This document shows positions 34,515-43,206 of a stretch of DNA of 64,000 bases, piece by piece (positions within the stretch are counted from its first letter, which is position 1; each line of letters begins with the position of its first letter). The translations under genes were made by a program, and so were the position numbers. The notes under the pieces are model-generated. The model was given only the letters and a program-made list of their open reading frames with translations. It did not search any database and was not told the origin of the DNA. Location of the stretch: positions 186,001-250,000 of the forward strand of contig NZ_QRGR01000008.1 of the NCBI RefSeq assembly GCF_003367245.1, given 5' to 3'. The stretch is from Pontibacter diazotrophicus. GTDB lineage: Bacteria; Bacteroidota; Bacteroidia; Cytophagales; Hymenobacteraceae.

Positions 34515-35417
34515 ATGACAGAATCATTTTCATTCCCACAAAACACAACTGCCGAACTGGTGCTGGACGCCAAAGCCAGGTTAGGCGAGGGGGCCATCTG
34601 GCACCCTACTGAAAAGAGGCTATACTGGGTGGACATAGAAGCAGCGGAACTGCATATCTATGATCCCGCTACCAACAAAGACATACAGTTTCCGGCAGGC
34701 GGGAAGGCAGGTACGGTTGTGCCTATCGAAGGAGGCGGCGTTCTATTGGCTGTTGAAAACAGCATCCATAGAATGGATACAAAAACAGGAGAACTTACCT
34801 TAGTTACAAAGCCATTGGATGATTCGCTTGTGCGCTTCAACGACGGGAAAGCGGATCCGTCCGGCAGATTCTGGGTTGGCACCATGGCTTACGATGTAAA
34901 GGAAGGAGCCGCAGCCTTGTACCGGATGGACAAAGACAAAAGCTTCCATCGGGTAGTGGATAATGTCACTATATCCAACGGCATTGTATGGTCAGCAGAT
35001 AAAAGAACGATGTATTACATAGACACCCCAACCATGACGGTGCAGGCTTTTGACTATGATGACAAATCCGGGGAAATCAGCAAGGGCAGGACTGTAATTC
35101 ACATTCCTGCGTCTGGCTCACCTGACGGTATGACTATAGACGCTGAAGACAAACTCTGGATTGCCCTCTGGGGAGGTAGCGCAGTCATACGCTGCGATCC
35201 TGCCACTGGCGAAGTGATGCAGCGCGTGGAAGTGCCTGCTCTGCACACAACCTCTGTCGCCTTTGGCGGAGAGAACCTTGACATCCTCTATATTACAACT
35301 GTAAGGGAATGGCTAACGCCGGAGCAATTAGAGAAATATCCCGGAAGCGGAGGATTGTTCGCTGTAAAACCTGGCGTACGGGGCGTGCCGGCGGCGTTTT
35401 ACGAGGGGAAATCATAA
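34515..35417 (+). CDS. SMP-30/gluconolactonase-family protein
   Basis: A 300-aa six-bladed propeller of the regucalcin/SMP-30 group: LGEGAIWHPTEKRLYWVDIE near the N-terminus (Glu metal ligand), VRFNDGKADPSGRFWVGTM, TISNGIVWSADKRTMYYIDT (Asn and Asp ligands) and GSPDGMTIDAEDKLWIALWG. Members are metal-dependent lactonases that open sugar lactones. No signal peptide is convincing, so it is probably cytoplasmic. ATGs at 34500 and 34515 and a TTG at 34485 are in frame; 34515 gives the usual start. No sugar-catabolic genes flank it. Confidence 0.85.
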   Translation: MTESFSFPQNTTAELVLDAKARLGEGAIWHPTEKRLYWVDIEAAELHIYDPATNKDIQFPAGGKAGTVVPIEGGGVLLAVENSIHRMDTKTGELTLVTKPLDDSLVRFNDGKADPSGRFWVGTMAYDVKEGAAALYRMDKDKSFHRVVDNVTISNGIVWSADKRTMYYIDTPTMTVQAFDYDDKSGEISKGRTVIHIPASGSPDGMTIDAEDKLWIALWGGSAVIRCDPATGEVMQRVEVPALHTTSVAFGGENLDILYITTVREWLTPEQLEKYPGSGGLFAVKPGVRGVPAAFYEGKS

Positions 35418-35606
35418 TAGTTGAAACTCAAGCCCCTTTTGTTTCTGTGACTTCTAATATATAAAAATACTTATATTGCCGGTTCTGGGGAAGATGCTGC
35501 CTGTCTGTAAGTTTCGAAAAGAAACGAAATAAGTGATTATATAACCTTTCTAATATTATTAACATGAAATTAGGATGCTATATATGAAGCCATTTATATT
35601 GGCGTC

Positions 35607-36427
35607 ATGAAAATAAAATCAGCAGGAAAGGTAGTAGCAGGGGTGTTTTTCATTCTATGCTGTGGGTTTAGAGCACACGCTCAGTCTTCTCAACAGGCAG
35701 GAGTAGAATTTGATAATTCGAATGTGAAATTGTTTGGTCAGGGCAGCGGGTTAGGCGATGAGGATGCAGGAAAAAAGAACAGGCAGAAGCTCTTTAAGTT
35801 GCATCGTGCCTATGCGTATAAGGTGATGTTTCTTGATGGGGTTGAGAGAGAAGTCACAGGGCGGATTAAATATGAAAAGCAAAGCGCCAGCTATACACTA
35901 GCCTCCAAAGACGAAGAGATAAAAGCGTCAGACACGCAATACATTTACAGGGTTGATAAAGCCTCTGGAGACACCATAGCCGGAACCTCTTACAATAACC
36001 AGTGGCTTTTCCCGGTAATAAGCGGTAAAATTAATGGCTACAGCACCTACGCTGAGAATAGTGCAGGCTATGTTACCCACATCAGCCAGACGGTAAGCAG
36101 CTGCAGTCTCTTGAATCTGGTAATAAGCAGGCTCGTGCGCAAACAGTAGACATGCTGACGGGGATAATCACAGGGAATGAGGCGGCGGAGGAGCTTATGC
36201 GGGAGCATCAGCATAAGGCAAGAAGAAAAGCGCTTATCAGGAATATTGCTTTAGGCGGTGTTGGTTTTTCCGTGCTTGGTATTGCCGCGGCTCCGTTTGC
36301 TACTGCATTTGTAGTGGGGGTACCTGTTAGTGTTGGTGCTGGCCTGGCAACAGTGTCAGTGAATACGGTCGATTTACTTGAAGTGATTCAGGTTTATAAC
36401 AATACAAACGCAATTGCCTTTTTCTAA
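35607..36427 (+). pseudogene. Frameshifted secreted protein of unknown function
   Basis: Two ORFs, 35607-36149 and 36152-36427, appear to be halves of one gene. The first has a signal peptide (VVAGVFFILCCGFRAHAQ) and reads well up to YAENSAGYVTHIS, then ends in an unlikely tail. In the frame of the second ORF the sequence upstream of its ATG reads PDGKQLQSLESGNKQARAQ and then TVDMLTGIITGNEAAEELM without a stop. Adding one C at about 36086 (AGCCAG to AGCCCAG) joins HIS to PDGK. The restored protein would have about 273 aa, with a hydrophobic Gly/Ala/Val-rich C-terminal section (about 215-255). It is either a recent one-base deletion or a sequencing error. I do not recognise the family. Confidence 0.7.
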
Positions 36428-36476
36428 ATAATTAGCTTGGGCCTGGCATAAATATACTTATATCAGGCTTAAGTTC

Positions 36477-36965
36477 TTATAGTTGACGTTGACGGTCAGG
36501 CTTTACCTTGTCCTGCAAACTCTCTATCCAGAAAATCAGGAACAGCGCCAGCAGGTTTATGCCAATAAATTTTTGCCCGGTGTCGGTGCCAAGGGCAAAC
36601 TGGAAGGAGGAAAGGGCCAGGCGGAATTTAAAGGTCCAGGAGCCAACCATATCAAAGCCCAAGCCAATGCGTAGGCCTGCCACATACTGAAAGCTATAGG
36701 CACCAAATGCAAAGTATACCACCTGCAGCACCTGGTTCACCAGCGAAAGCCTAAGGCCACGCTGTGGGTTGCGGAGCAATATGGATCCGCAGATAACAGA
36801 AAAAATAAACAGCGCCGCTGCAAGAATGGAAGCACGCAGCACTTGCTGCGTGAGAATTGTATCGCCCTGCAGCATAACCACAACAGTGAAGGCGATGCCC
36901 AAACTGCCCCCAATAATCTGGTAGATGGCCAGCCCCCTGAGTTGATTCCTGATTTTATCCGTCAA
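36477..36965 (-). CDS. Hypothetical membrane protein
   Basis: A 162-aa protein with about four hydrophobic segments: YQIIGGSLGIAFTVVVML, ASILAAALFIFSVICGSIL, VLQVVYFAFGAYSF and FIGINLLALFLIFWI. It is probably in the inner membrane. No family is recognised and no catalytic motif stands out. It converges on the frameshifted gene and is transcribed alone. Confidence 0.65.
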   Translation of the reverse strand: MTDKIRNQLRGLAIYQIIGGSLGIAFTVVVMLQGDTILTQQVLRASILAAALFIFSVICGSILLRNPQRGLRLSLVNQVLQVVYFAFGAYSFQYVAGLRIGLGFDMVGSWTFKFRLALSSFQFALGTDTGQKFIGINLLALFLIFWIESLQDKVKPDRQRQL

Positions 36966-37062
36966 AGTATAGAATGCCTAATGTCAGCACTTGTTGTCAG
37001 GACAAGTGTGCGGCAAAGGTAATAAAAAACTGAAGCAGGCTCAGGCAACCGCTGAAAAGCAT

Positions 37063-37593
37063 TTATTTCCCCAGCCTCACCTGCACAAATCCATTGTCGT
37101 AGCTTTTGCTGCTGCGCACTTTTAGCTTCTTTTCCTGTGCTCCGGGTGCAAAAAGCGGTATGCCTTCGCCTAACACCCTTGGAACATAAGTGAGGATGAT
37201 TTCATCGATGAGGTTGTGGTTGAGCAGGAGCGTGTTCAGTTGTCCGCCGCCTATAAGCCAGATGTCCTTGCCCGGCTTTTGCTTCAGCTTCTGTACGAAT
37301 TCTACTGCATCAGTGCTTATAAACTGTACATACTCCGTGTCTGTGTGTCCGGAAGAGCGGCTGAAGACATAGTTCTCTTTGTCAGGGTAGGGGAACGGCA
37401 TGTCGAAGCCGAGAACAACCTTGTAGGTGCTGTGCCCCATGAGCGTGGTGTCAAAGGTCTGCAGAAATTCGCTGTAGCCGAAATCCTCTCCTTTTATTGT
37501 ATATGTCTCGTCGTGCAGCCATGCTGTGCTGCCGTTGGAGCGGGCTATATAACCGTCCAAGCTGGCGGCTATATAGAGTACAATCTTTCTCAT
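37063..37593 (-). CDS. Dihydrofolate-reductase-like (RibD C-terminal) protein
   Basis: A 176-aa protein of the RibD_C/DHFR-like group (YyaP/YwjB type): IVLYIAASLDGYIAR at the N-terminus, FDTTLMGHSTYKVVLGF, the NADPH-loop KDIWLIGGGQLNTLLL and LIDEIILTYVPRVLGEGIPLF. It is a predicted cytoplasmic reductase of unknown substrate, not the folate enzyme. Monocistronic. Confidence 0.85.
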   Translation of the reverse strand: MRKIVLYIAASLDGYIARSNGSTAWLHDETYTIKGEDFGYSEFLQTFDTTLMGHSTYKVVLGFDMPFPYPDKENYVFSRSSGHTDTEYVQFISTDAVEFVQKLKQKPGKDIWLIGGGQLNTLLLNHNLIDEIILTYVPRVLGEGIPLFAPGAQEKKLKVRSSKSYDNGFVQVRLGK

Positions 37594-37659
37594 ACAGATA
37601 GCTTTTGCAATTCTCTATTGCCTTTATCCCTCATTTAGATATACGTTGCTCGCTGTGAA

Positions 37660-38013
37660 TTACTCTTCTTCTTTTGCTTTGCGGAGTGCTTTCAGATAGG
37701 CTACCATATCATCCAGTTCCTCATCAGGAATCACTTCTTCTTTAAACGCCGGCATCACCCCCAAACCATTACGCACCTGAAGCTTAATCATAAAACCAGG
37801 CAGGGGTTTGTCATTGATGGCAGGACCTAAGCCGGCCTCACCACCAGGATGGCACTTGTGGCAGTAGTTCATATATACTACCTCGCCTCTGGCTATTTCC
37901 TGGTCTGCTAATGGAACAGGGGCAAAAACGGGTTCACCTCTCCTTGCCGTGCCGCAATAGCATAAGAGTAGCATCAACAGGAAAATCGTACAATATTGTA
38001 TAAGTCGTTTCAT
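37660..38013 (-). CDS. Monohaem cytochrome c lipoprotein
   Basis: A 117-aa protein with a lipoprotein signal (lipobox Cys20) and one class I cytochrome c domain: haem site CHKCH (C51, C54, H55) and the distal Met87 in VMPAF. It should carry electrons in the periplasm. Its ATG at 38013 lies 4 nt after the stop codon of the upstream propeller-dehydrogenase gene, so the two are co-transcribed and the cytochrome is the likely electron acceptor. A longer in-frame ORF upstream overlaps that gene and is not chosen. Confidence 0.85.
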   Translation of the reverse strand: MKRLIQYCTIFLLMLLLCYCGTARRGEPVFAPVPLADQEIARGEVVYMNYCHKCHPGGEAGLGPAINDKPLPGFMIKLQVRNGLGVMPAFKEEVIPDEELDDMVAYLKALRKAKEEE

Positions 38014-38017
38014 AAGG

Positions 38018-39475
38018 CTAATTGCTGTTTTTGGTGATCTTCCAGATAACGCCGGTGTTTTGTTGCGGCACCTGCTCCTTTCCTTCCACATTCAGCACGC
38101 CGAAGTCCACGATGTACAGGCTTTGCCCATCCGGAGAGAACTTTACAGAAATAGGCCTTTCCAGGCCGCCTGACTTCTGTTTTGAAGCAGGGGCCACTTT
38201 TTTGCCTTTGTTTGCGGCAAAGTCTTTTACCGTGCCATTTGCCACATCAACCCGCACCACTTTATACCCGACCGGAGCCAGCACCTTGCCCACGTCTGGT
38301 GCCAGGTCGCCGAACTGCGCGATAAATGCCTGCCCCTGATGGCCGAAGGCGCTGCTGCGGGAGAAGTCGAGGCCGTTGGAGGAGGAGTGTACTCCCAGTG
38401 TGGCAGCAGGCTGGGGAGGTTCGTTCGGGTGCTGTGCCAGCAGAGGCTGAGGGGCGTCTTCGCCAGGCGGGTCAAACCGGTCGCCGTTAAAGGCGAGGCC
38501 GCCGGAGTAGTCGGGCCAGCCGTACCACTGCCCTGGCTGCACCTGCCACAGGTAATCGCCGTTGCCCCATACCGGGCGGCTACCGCGCACATCATAGCCG
38601 TTGTCGCTTACATACAAGGTGCCGTTGGGAGAGAAGGCCAAACCAAAGGGATTCCGGAAGCCCCATGCCACTAACTCCATCTGCCCGCTCTCCGGCGATA
38701 TCCGGATAACAGATCCGGAGCAAGGGAGGCTCCCCTCTATTACCTGCCCCTCCGTTGTAGGTGTGCCGTAAGGTACATAAGCCCCCGTTGTTTGCTTTCC
38801 GCTTTTAGACGGGAGCGGCACTTCGCTGGTATAGTTCCGGCCAGCCAGTATAACGTCTTTGCAGGGTATGTCGTGGAAATTGGGGTGGCGCTCGAGCCAG
38901 CCATAGTTGTAGTTGTCCTGGCCTACTACGCCAGAGTTAGTGGCAGTGCCCAGGCCGAAGTATAAATTGCCGTCCGGTCCTACTGCGGGGCCGTTCGTGT
39001 GGTGGTCGCCCATCGTAGGGAGGTTCTCTACCAAGCTGGTGATGTTGCCTTCAGGGGATATGCGCAGTACTTTGCCTCCTTCCAGTACGCCGCCCTCTGC
39101 CACATAAAAATTGCCGTTGTGGAAGGTGATGCCCGACCAGGGACCATTTTTCTGCCCTGTTGCCACCGTCGTGAGGCTGCCGCCGGGCTCCACGCGCAGC
39201 AGCCGGGGCTCCAGAAACACTTCGCCATAAGAATAACCTGCCTCTATCACGTGCAGCCGCCCCTGCTCATCAAATGCCACTGCCGTCGGGAAGGTAAGGC
39301 CGGTGGCCACTGCCTCAGCAGAATATCCCGCGGGCAGCGCAATATCATCAGGATTAATTGGCCGGGCTTCGGTGCGGATGCTGCCCTGGGCGCCTCCTTT
39401 AGACGGCAAGATGCGGTAGCAGCCACACAGGCAGAAGGCCAAGAACAGTGGCAGCAGGCGAAGGGATGTTTTCAT
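38018..39475 (-). CDS. PQQ-type (glucose/sorbosone) dehydrogenase-like lipoprotein
   Basis: A 485-aa lipoprotein (lipobox LCGC, Cys19) with a six-bladed propeller: GYSAEAVATGLTFPTAVAFD, LLRVEPGGSLTTVATG, the DHHTNGPAVGPDGNLYFGLG block, WGFRNPFGLAFSPNGTLYV and a final VKFSPDGQSLYIVDFG. The family oxidises sugars or alcohols with PQQ in the periplasm. PQQ and calcium ligands cannot be confirmed by eye. The cytochrome c lipoprotein 4 nt downstream supports a redox role. No PQQ synthesis genes are in the window, so the cofactor would have to come from elsewhere. Confidence 0.8.
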   Translation of the reverse strand: MKTSLRLLPLFLAFCLCGCYRILPSKGGAQGSIRTEARPINPDDIALPAGYSAEAVATGLTFPTAVAFDEQGRLHVIEAGYSYGEVFLEPRLLRVEPGGSLTTVATGQKNGPWSGITFHNGNFYVAEGGVLEGGKVLRISPEGNITSLVENLPTMGDHHTNGPAVGPDGNLYFGLGTATNSGVVGQDNYNYGWLERHPNFHDIPCKDVILAGRNYTSEVPLPSKSGKQTTGAYVPYGTPTTEGQVIEGSLPCSGSVIRISPESGQMELVAWGFRNPFGLAFSPNGTLYVSDNGYDVRGSRPVWGNGDYLWQVQPGQWYGWPDYSGGLAFNGDRFDPPGEDAPQPLLAQHPNEPPQPAATLGVHSSSNGLDFSRSSAFGHQGQAFIAQFGDLAPDVGKVLAPVGYKVVRVDVANGTVKDFAANKGKKVAPASKQKSGGLERPISVKFSPDGQSLYIVDFGVLNVEGKEQVPQQNTGVIWKITKNSN

Positions 39476-39540
39476 AGTTTTTGATTCTCAGAATATTGTT
39501 CTAAATTAAGACGCTATCATTCCGTACGTTGCGCTATATT

Positions 39541-39885
39541 ATGAAGTTGAAACCAGGCCTTCATCAAAAGCATTACCTGACAGCACTCAAACAGAAAAAC
39601 AGCCTGTTCGAGGTATTGTTTTGGGTGCTGGGTATTGGTGCGCTGGCGCTGATGGAGCCTGCCGGGGAGCATTTGTTTAGCTTTTGCCCTTTTAGCTGGG
39701 TATGGGGGAGCGGGTGTTGGGGTTGTGGCCTGGGGCATGGCATTGCCTACTTGTTCCGGGGGGAATGGCAGGCTTCGTGGGAGGCGCATCCGCTGGCGTT
39801 GCCCGCAGTCTTAATTTTACTATGGCGTTGCGGGCAACTGCTGCTGTGGACGTATTATCGAACTGAAAATAAAAACCTAACATAA
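39541..39885 (+). CDS. DUF2752-family membrane protein
   Basis: A 114-aa protein with the DUF2752 hallmark CPFSWVWGSGCWGCGLGHG: a Cys-rich loop (family form CPF...CPGCGLTRA) near residues 50-68. Two or three membrane segments flank it, including FEVLFWVLGIGALALM and LALPAVLILLWRCGQLLLW. Function unknown; the conserved Cys/His may bind a metal. It lies 4 nt before the TM2 gene, a pairing I recall from other Bacteroidota. The ATG at 39541 is preferred over an in-frame TTG at 39529. Confidence 0.75.
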   Translation: MKLKPGLHQKHYLTALKQKNSLFEVLFWVLGIGALALMEPAGEHLFSFCPFSWVWGSGCWGCGLGHGIAYLFRGEWQASWEAHPLALPAVLILLWRCGQLLLWTYYRTENKNLT

Positions 39886-39889
39886 AACT

Positions 39890-40237
39890 ATGGCTAATAT
39901 TCTAAACCTGATGCCGGAGCTGGACCCGGAGGAAATGAACTACATTCAGACGCTGGTAAAGGACATGTCGGACCAGGAAGCGCAGCGGTTTGTACACATT
40001 TACCGTTCCCGCCGCAAAGATTCACAAATTGTCCTCATTACAGCCCTAATCGGGTTAGTGGGCGTAGCTGGCGTGCACCGGTTCCTGCTCGGTCAGATTG
40101 GAATGGGCCTGCTTTACTTTTTTACCGGCGGTCTTTGCGCCGTTGGTACCATCATCGACGCCATCAACTATAAACGCCTGGCCTTTGAGTATAATGTAAA
40201 GGAAGCGCAGCGGGTAATTTACATGATGCAGTACTGA
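39890..40237 (+). CDS. TM2-domain membrane protein
   Basis: A 115-aa protein. After a soluble N-terminus (MPELDPEEMNYIQTLVKDM) it has the TM2 domain: LIGLVGVAGVHRFLLGQIG, then MGLLYFFTGGLCAVGTIIDAI, two helices with the G.HRFYLG-type turn (here GVHRFLLGQ). Function unknown. It is co-transcribed with the DUF2752 gene 4 nt upstream. Its stop is only 12 nt from the convergent M1 peptidase stop. Confidence 0.85.
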   Translation: MANILNLMPELDPEEMNYIQTLVKDMSDQEAQRFVHIYRSRRKDSQIVLITALIGLVGVAGVHRFLLGQIGMGLLYFFTGGLCAVGTIIDAINYKRLAFEYNVKEAQRVIYMMQY

Positions 40238-40249
40238 AGCGATACATGC

Positions 40250-42208
40250 CTATCTTCCACCCACTTTAATAAAGCGGGCGCGATAGTGCTGCCTGTTGTT
40301 GCTCAGCTGTAATATGTAGTACCCGGCGGACAAATCAGAAACATCCATAGTTACCCGCATTGTCTCTTTTAAAGGAAGGCGTTTTACTATCTGCCCCGCT
40401 GTGTTATAGATGATGGCAGCGGTAGGTCCAAAGGAGAGGTTGTCAATCTGTATGGAGGAAGGTGTTGGGTTGGGGTAAAGCACGACCTCTTCTAATGCTG
40501 GCACTTCTAAAGCAGGGTTTTGTTGTGCAGGCAGCGCAGTGTTGAGCACCCAGTTCTGAGGATCTACTTCGACAGCTGTTATAGTGCCTTCCACCTCTAG
40601 CAGGTGCTGCTCCAGTGGCTCGTCCTGTGTCACGCGAACGGTGGTGGTTCCTGTGGCGGTTCTGATAAGGTACTGCAGATCTGTTCTGAAGAATGGAGTT
40701 GATGTGCTGCTGGTGGTCTGGCGGTTTACTATCAGCAGCCTGTTCCCTTCCTGGTTCCACTCGACGTTAAAGATGGGATAACCTTCGCCATTGTACCACT
40801 GGTCAAAGAAGTAATTGAGATCCATGTTGGTTGTTTCCTCAAAAACACGCTGCAGGTCAGCGGTATAGGCTGTGCCTCCACCGTATTGGCGCATGTAGTT
40901 GCGCAGCGCCTCAAAAAACAGCGCATCATTATCTACCTCAAAGCGCAGCATGTGCACCACAGCTGCGGCCTTTTTGTAGGTCAGGCGGTAATCAAAAATG
41001 CGGCTGACACTGGTGGTATCCCTGACGCGAAGGCTCCCGCTGGGGCGTTGTAAGGCGAAGGCATGCGCCTGCTGCATCCAGGTGCCGGCGTCGGTTGGGC
41101 TATAGCGCTGCAGGGCCAGGTATTCAGCGTAGGAGGCAAAGCCCTCATTCAACCAGATATCCTGCCAGGTGGCGCAGGTAACATGGTCGCCGAACCATTG
41201 GTGTGCCAGTTCATGGGCCGTGAGGGTGAAGGTAAAGGTGCTTTGCGTGGTCATCGTCTGGTGCTCCATGCCGCCGCCCATTGGGGCCATGCTATGGCCG
41301 TATTTCTCTTCATGGAAAGGGTAGAGCGTAAACAGCTCTGAGAAGTACTCCAGGAAGGGCGCCGTCCGGTCTATCTCTTCTCTGTAAAAGTCAAGCGCTC
41401 CCCCGCTGTACACATAGTTTAATATAGGCACAGATGCTGCGGCGCCTTCCGGATTGGCGCTAATCAGGTATTCGGCATAGTCAGAAACAGCTACTGACAC
41501 CAGGTAGTATGCTATCGGGTAGTGGGACTTCCATTCGAAGCGCCTCCTGTTGTTGGGTACATCTGCCACACGCGTCAGCAGCCCATTGGAGCCTACTTTG
41601 TTTTCTGCGCTGGTTGTTACGAATACATGCACCGAGTCGGCTTTATCAGTGAGTACCTGTTTGGTTGGCCACCACTCGTAGGCGGCATAGGGCTGGCTGA
41701 GGCTCCAGGTAACGGAGTTGCCCCAGTTAGGATCCGTGGCGGTGCTGAATCCGTTGCCAATAGCAGCGCCGGCCCCGGTGGGAGCAGTGCCCTTGTAGTA
41801 AATGATGGCGCTAACGGGCGCACCTGTATTTACAGAAGAGGATAGCTCTACCGCTACATCGCCAGCATTGCGACTGATAACAGTTTCCCTGGTGCCATTT
41901 ACCAGCACCGAATCGATTTGAAAATTGGGGTGAAGCTCGAAAGCGAAAACGGTAAGGGGAGAGTCTCTTACTTCAGCCGCTAAAGTCACGTTGCCGGCAA
42001 TGTAGGTGCTGTTGCGTTCCAGTTGCAGGTCAAGTTTGTAGAAGGTCATGTTGTACTGGTTCATCAGGCGCTGGTGTTCGGGCGTGGCCGCAGCCTGCCG
42101 TTGCACAGCGCGCATATGGCTTTCAGCGCAGCTGCCGGTGCTTTGTGCCGATGCCTTCTGATAGCAGAGGCAGGCAAAGAGTAAGAAAAGCAGGTTCCTG
42201 ATGTGCAT
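40250..42208 (-). CDS. Secreted M1-family aminopeptidase with T9SS type A sorting domain
   Basis: A 652-aa protein with a signal peptide (LLFLLFACLCYQKASAQ). The M1 catalytic parts are complete: MGGGMEH (the GAMEN site), zinc motif HELAHQWFGDH near residue 331 and the second Glu in WLNEGFASYAEYLAL. The last 80 or so residues (VVLYPNPTPSSIQIDNL ... AGYYILQLSNN ... RFIKVGGR) form a type A sorting domain. It should be exported by T9SS and trim peptides at the cell surface. It converges on the TM2 gene. No hairpin is seen in the 12-nt gap. Confidence 0.92.
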   Translation of the reverse strand: MHIRNLLFLLFACLCYQKASAQSTGSCAESHMRAVQRQAAATPEHQRLMNQYNMTFYKLDLQLERNSTYIAGNVTLAAEVRDSPLTVFAFELHPNFQIDSVLVNGTRETVISRNAGDVAVELSSSVNTGAPVSAIIYYKGTAPTGAGAAIGNGFSTATDPNWGNSVTWSLSQPYAAYEWWPTKQVLTDKADSVHVFVTTSAENKVGSNGLLTRVADVPNNRRRFEWKSHYPIAYYLVSVAVSDYAEYLISANPEGAAASVPILNYVYSGGALDFYREEIDRTAPFLEYFSELFTLYPFHEEKYGHSMAPMGGGMEHQTMTTQSTFTFTLTAHELAHQWFGDHVTCATWQDIWLNEGFASYAEYLALQRYSPTDAGTWMQQAHAFALQRPSGSLRVRDTTSVSRIFDYRLTYKKAAAVVHMLRFEVDNDALFFEALRNYMRQYGGGTAYTADLQRVFEETTNMDLNYFFDQWYNGEGYPIFNVEWNQEGNRLLIVNRQTTSSTSTPFFRTDLQYLIRTATGTTTVRVTQDEPLEQHLLEVEGTITAVEVDPQNWVLNTALPAQQNPALEVPALEEVVLYPNPTPSSIQIDNLSFGPTAAIIYNTAGQIVKRLPLKETMRVTMDVSDLSAGYYILQLSNNRQHYRARFIKVGGR

Positions 42209-42300
42209 GGTTCAGCTGTTTTATGCGGGAAGAAGAGAGCTATTGCAAATAATATTACGGTTTCTGTTGTGTAGATGTGTTAGAAACAGAAGAGATTATC

Positions 42301-42330
42301 TTGATAAAAGCAAAGCAAAATTTAAATTTG
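42301..42330 (+). promoter_or_regulatory. Promoter of the MOSC gene (-33 and -7 boxes)
   Basis: TTG at 42301-42303 and TAAATTTG at 42323-42330 are spaced by 19 nt, which fits the Bacteroidota promoter TTTG-N19-TAnnTTTG well apart from the first T. It lies 54 nt before the ATG at 42385. Confidence 0.6.
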
Positions 42331-42384
42331 CGCTCCGCCACACTTCTTTGCGCTGTGTCCGGACCACATTCATTCCCAAATCCA

Positions 42385-43206
42385 ATGACTGACCTGTATC
42401 TATCCGAAATTTATATTTACCCAATCAAATCTTTAGGAGGCATCAGTGTTCCCGCAGCGGAACTGGAAGACCGTGGCCTGCGCTACGACCGCCGCTGGAT
42501 GCTGGTGGATGACAAAGGAAAATTCCTGACACAGCGGCAGCATGCCCAGATAGCTCTGTTACAGGTGTCGCTGTTAGAGAAAGGATTATCAGTGAGCCAC
42601 AAGCAAGAAGCACTGGAGCCGCTGTACATACCTTTTGAAGTGAAAGATGCCGCAGTGCCGCAATTACAGGTAACTGTCTGGGACGATACGGTGACTGCGC
42701 AGGAGGTGGACTCAGCGATAAGTGCCTGGTTCACGGAAGCGCTGGGTATGCCGGCGCGCTTAGTGCGTATGCCCGAGCAGGCCCGGCGCCTCGTGGATAC
42801 CGACTATGCTCAAAATGGAGAGGTGGTAAGCTTTGCTGACGGATACCCCTTCCTGCTCATTGGGCAGGCTTCCCTTGATGACCTCAACAGCAGGCTAAAG
42901 CAGCCCGTGCCTATGAACCAGTTCAGACCCAACTTCGTGTTCCGGGGAGGAGCGCCCTTTGAGGAGGATAGCTGGAACAACTTTACTATAGGAGAAGTGT
43001 CTTTTCAGGCTGTAAAGCCCTGTGCCCGCTGCGTGGTGACGACCATCAACCAGGAAACAGCTGAGAAAAGTGCGGAGCCGCTCCGGACGCTGGCAACTTA
43101 CCGGCAACTCCGCCACAAAACAGTCTTCGGGCAAAACCTGTTATCCAGCAGTACAGCAGGTACAGTACAGGTCGGCGACAAACTGGAGGTGGTTTTTCTG
43201 AAGTAG
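42385..43206 (+). CDS. MOSC-domain protein
   Basis: A 273-aa protein with an N-terminal MOSC beta-barrel domain (LSEIYIYPIKSLGGISVPAA; LRYDRRWMLVDDKGKFLTQR) and a C-terminal MOSC domain (NQFRPNFVFRGGAPFEEDSW; VKPCARCVVTTIN with the conserved Cys). The family includes the molybdenum-cofactor enzymes mARC and YcbX, which reduce N-hydroxylated compounds. No ferredoxin domain is fused here. The start at 42385 gives the usual MTDLYLSEIYIYPIKS; an ORF extension to 42277 overlaps the promoter and is rejected. Confidence 0.88.
   Translation: MTDLYLSEIYIYPIKSLGGISVPAAELEDRGLRYDRRWMLVDDKGKFLTQRQHAQIALLQVSLLEKGLSVSHKQEALEPLYIPFEVKDAAVPQLQVTVWDDTVTAQEVDSAISAWFTEALGMPARLVRMPEQARRLVDTDYAQNGEVVSFADGYPFLLIGQASLDDLNSRLKQPVPMNQFRPNFVFRGGAPFEEDSWNNFTIGEVSFQAVKPCARCVVTTINQETAEKSAEPLRTLATYRQLRHKTVFGQNLLSSSTAGTVQVGDKLEVVFLK

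Noticed and set aside
36080-36095. Programmed ribosomal frameshift joining the two ORFs
   Set aside because: No slippery heptamer or following pseudoknot is seen. A one-base deletion or read error explains the data more simply.
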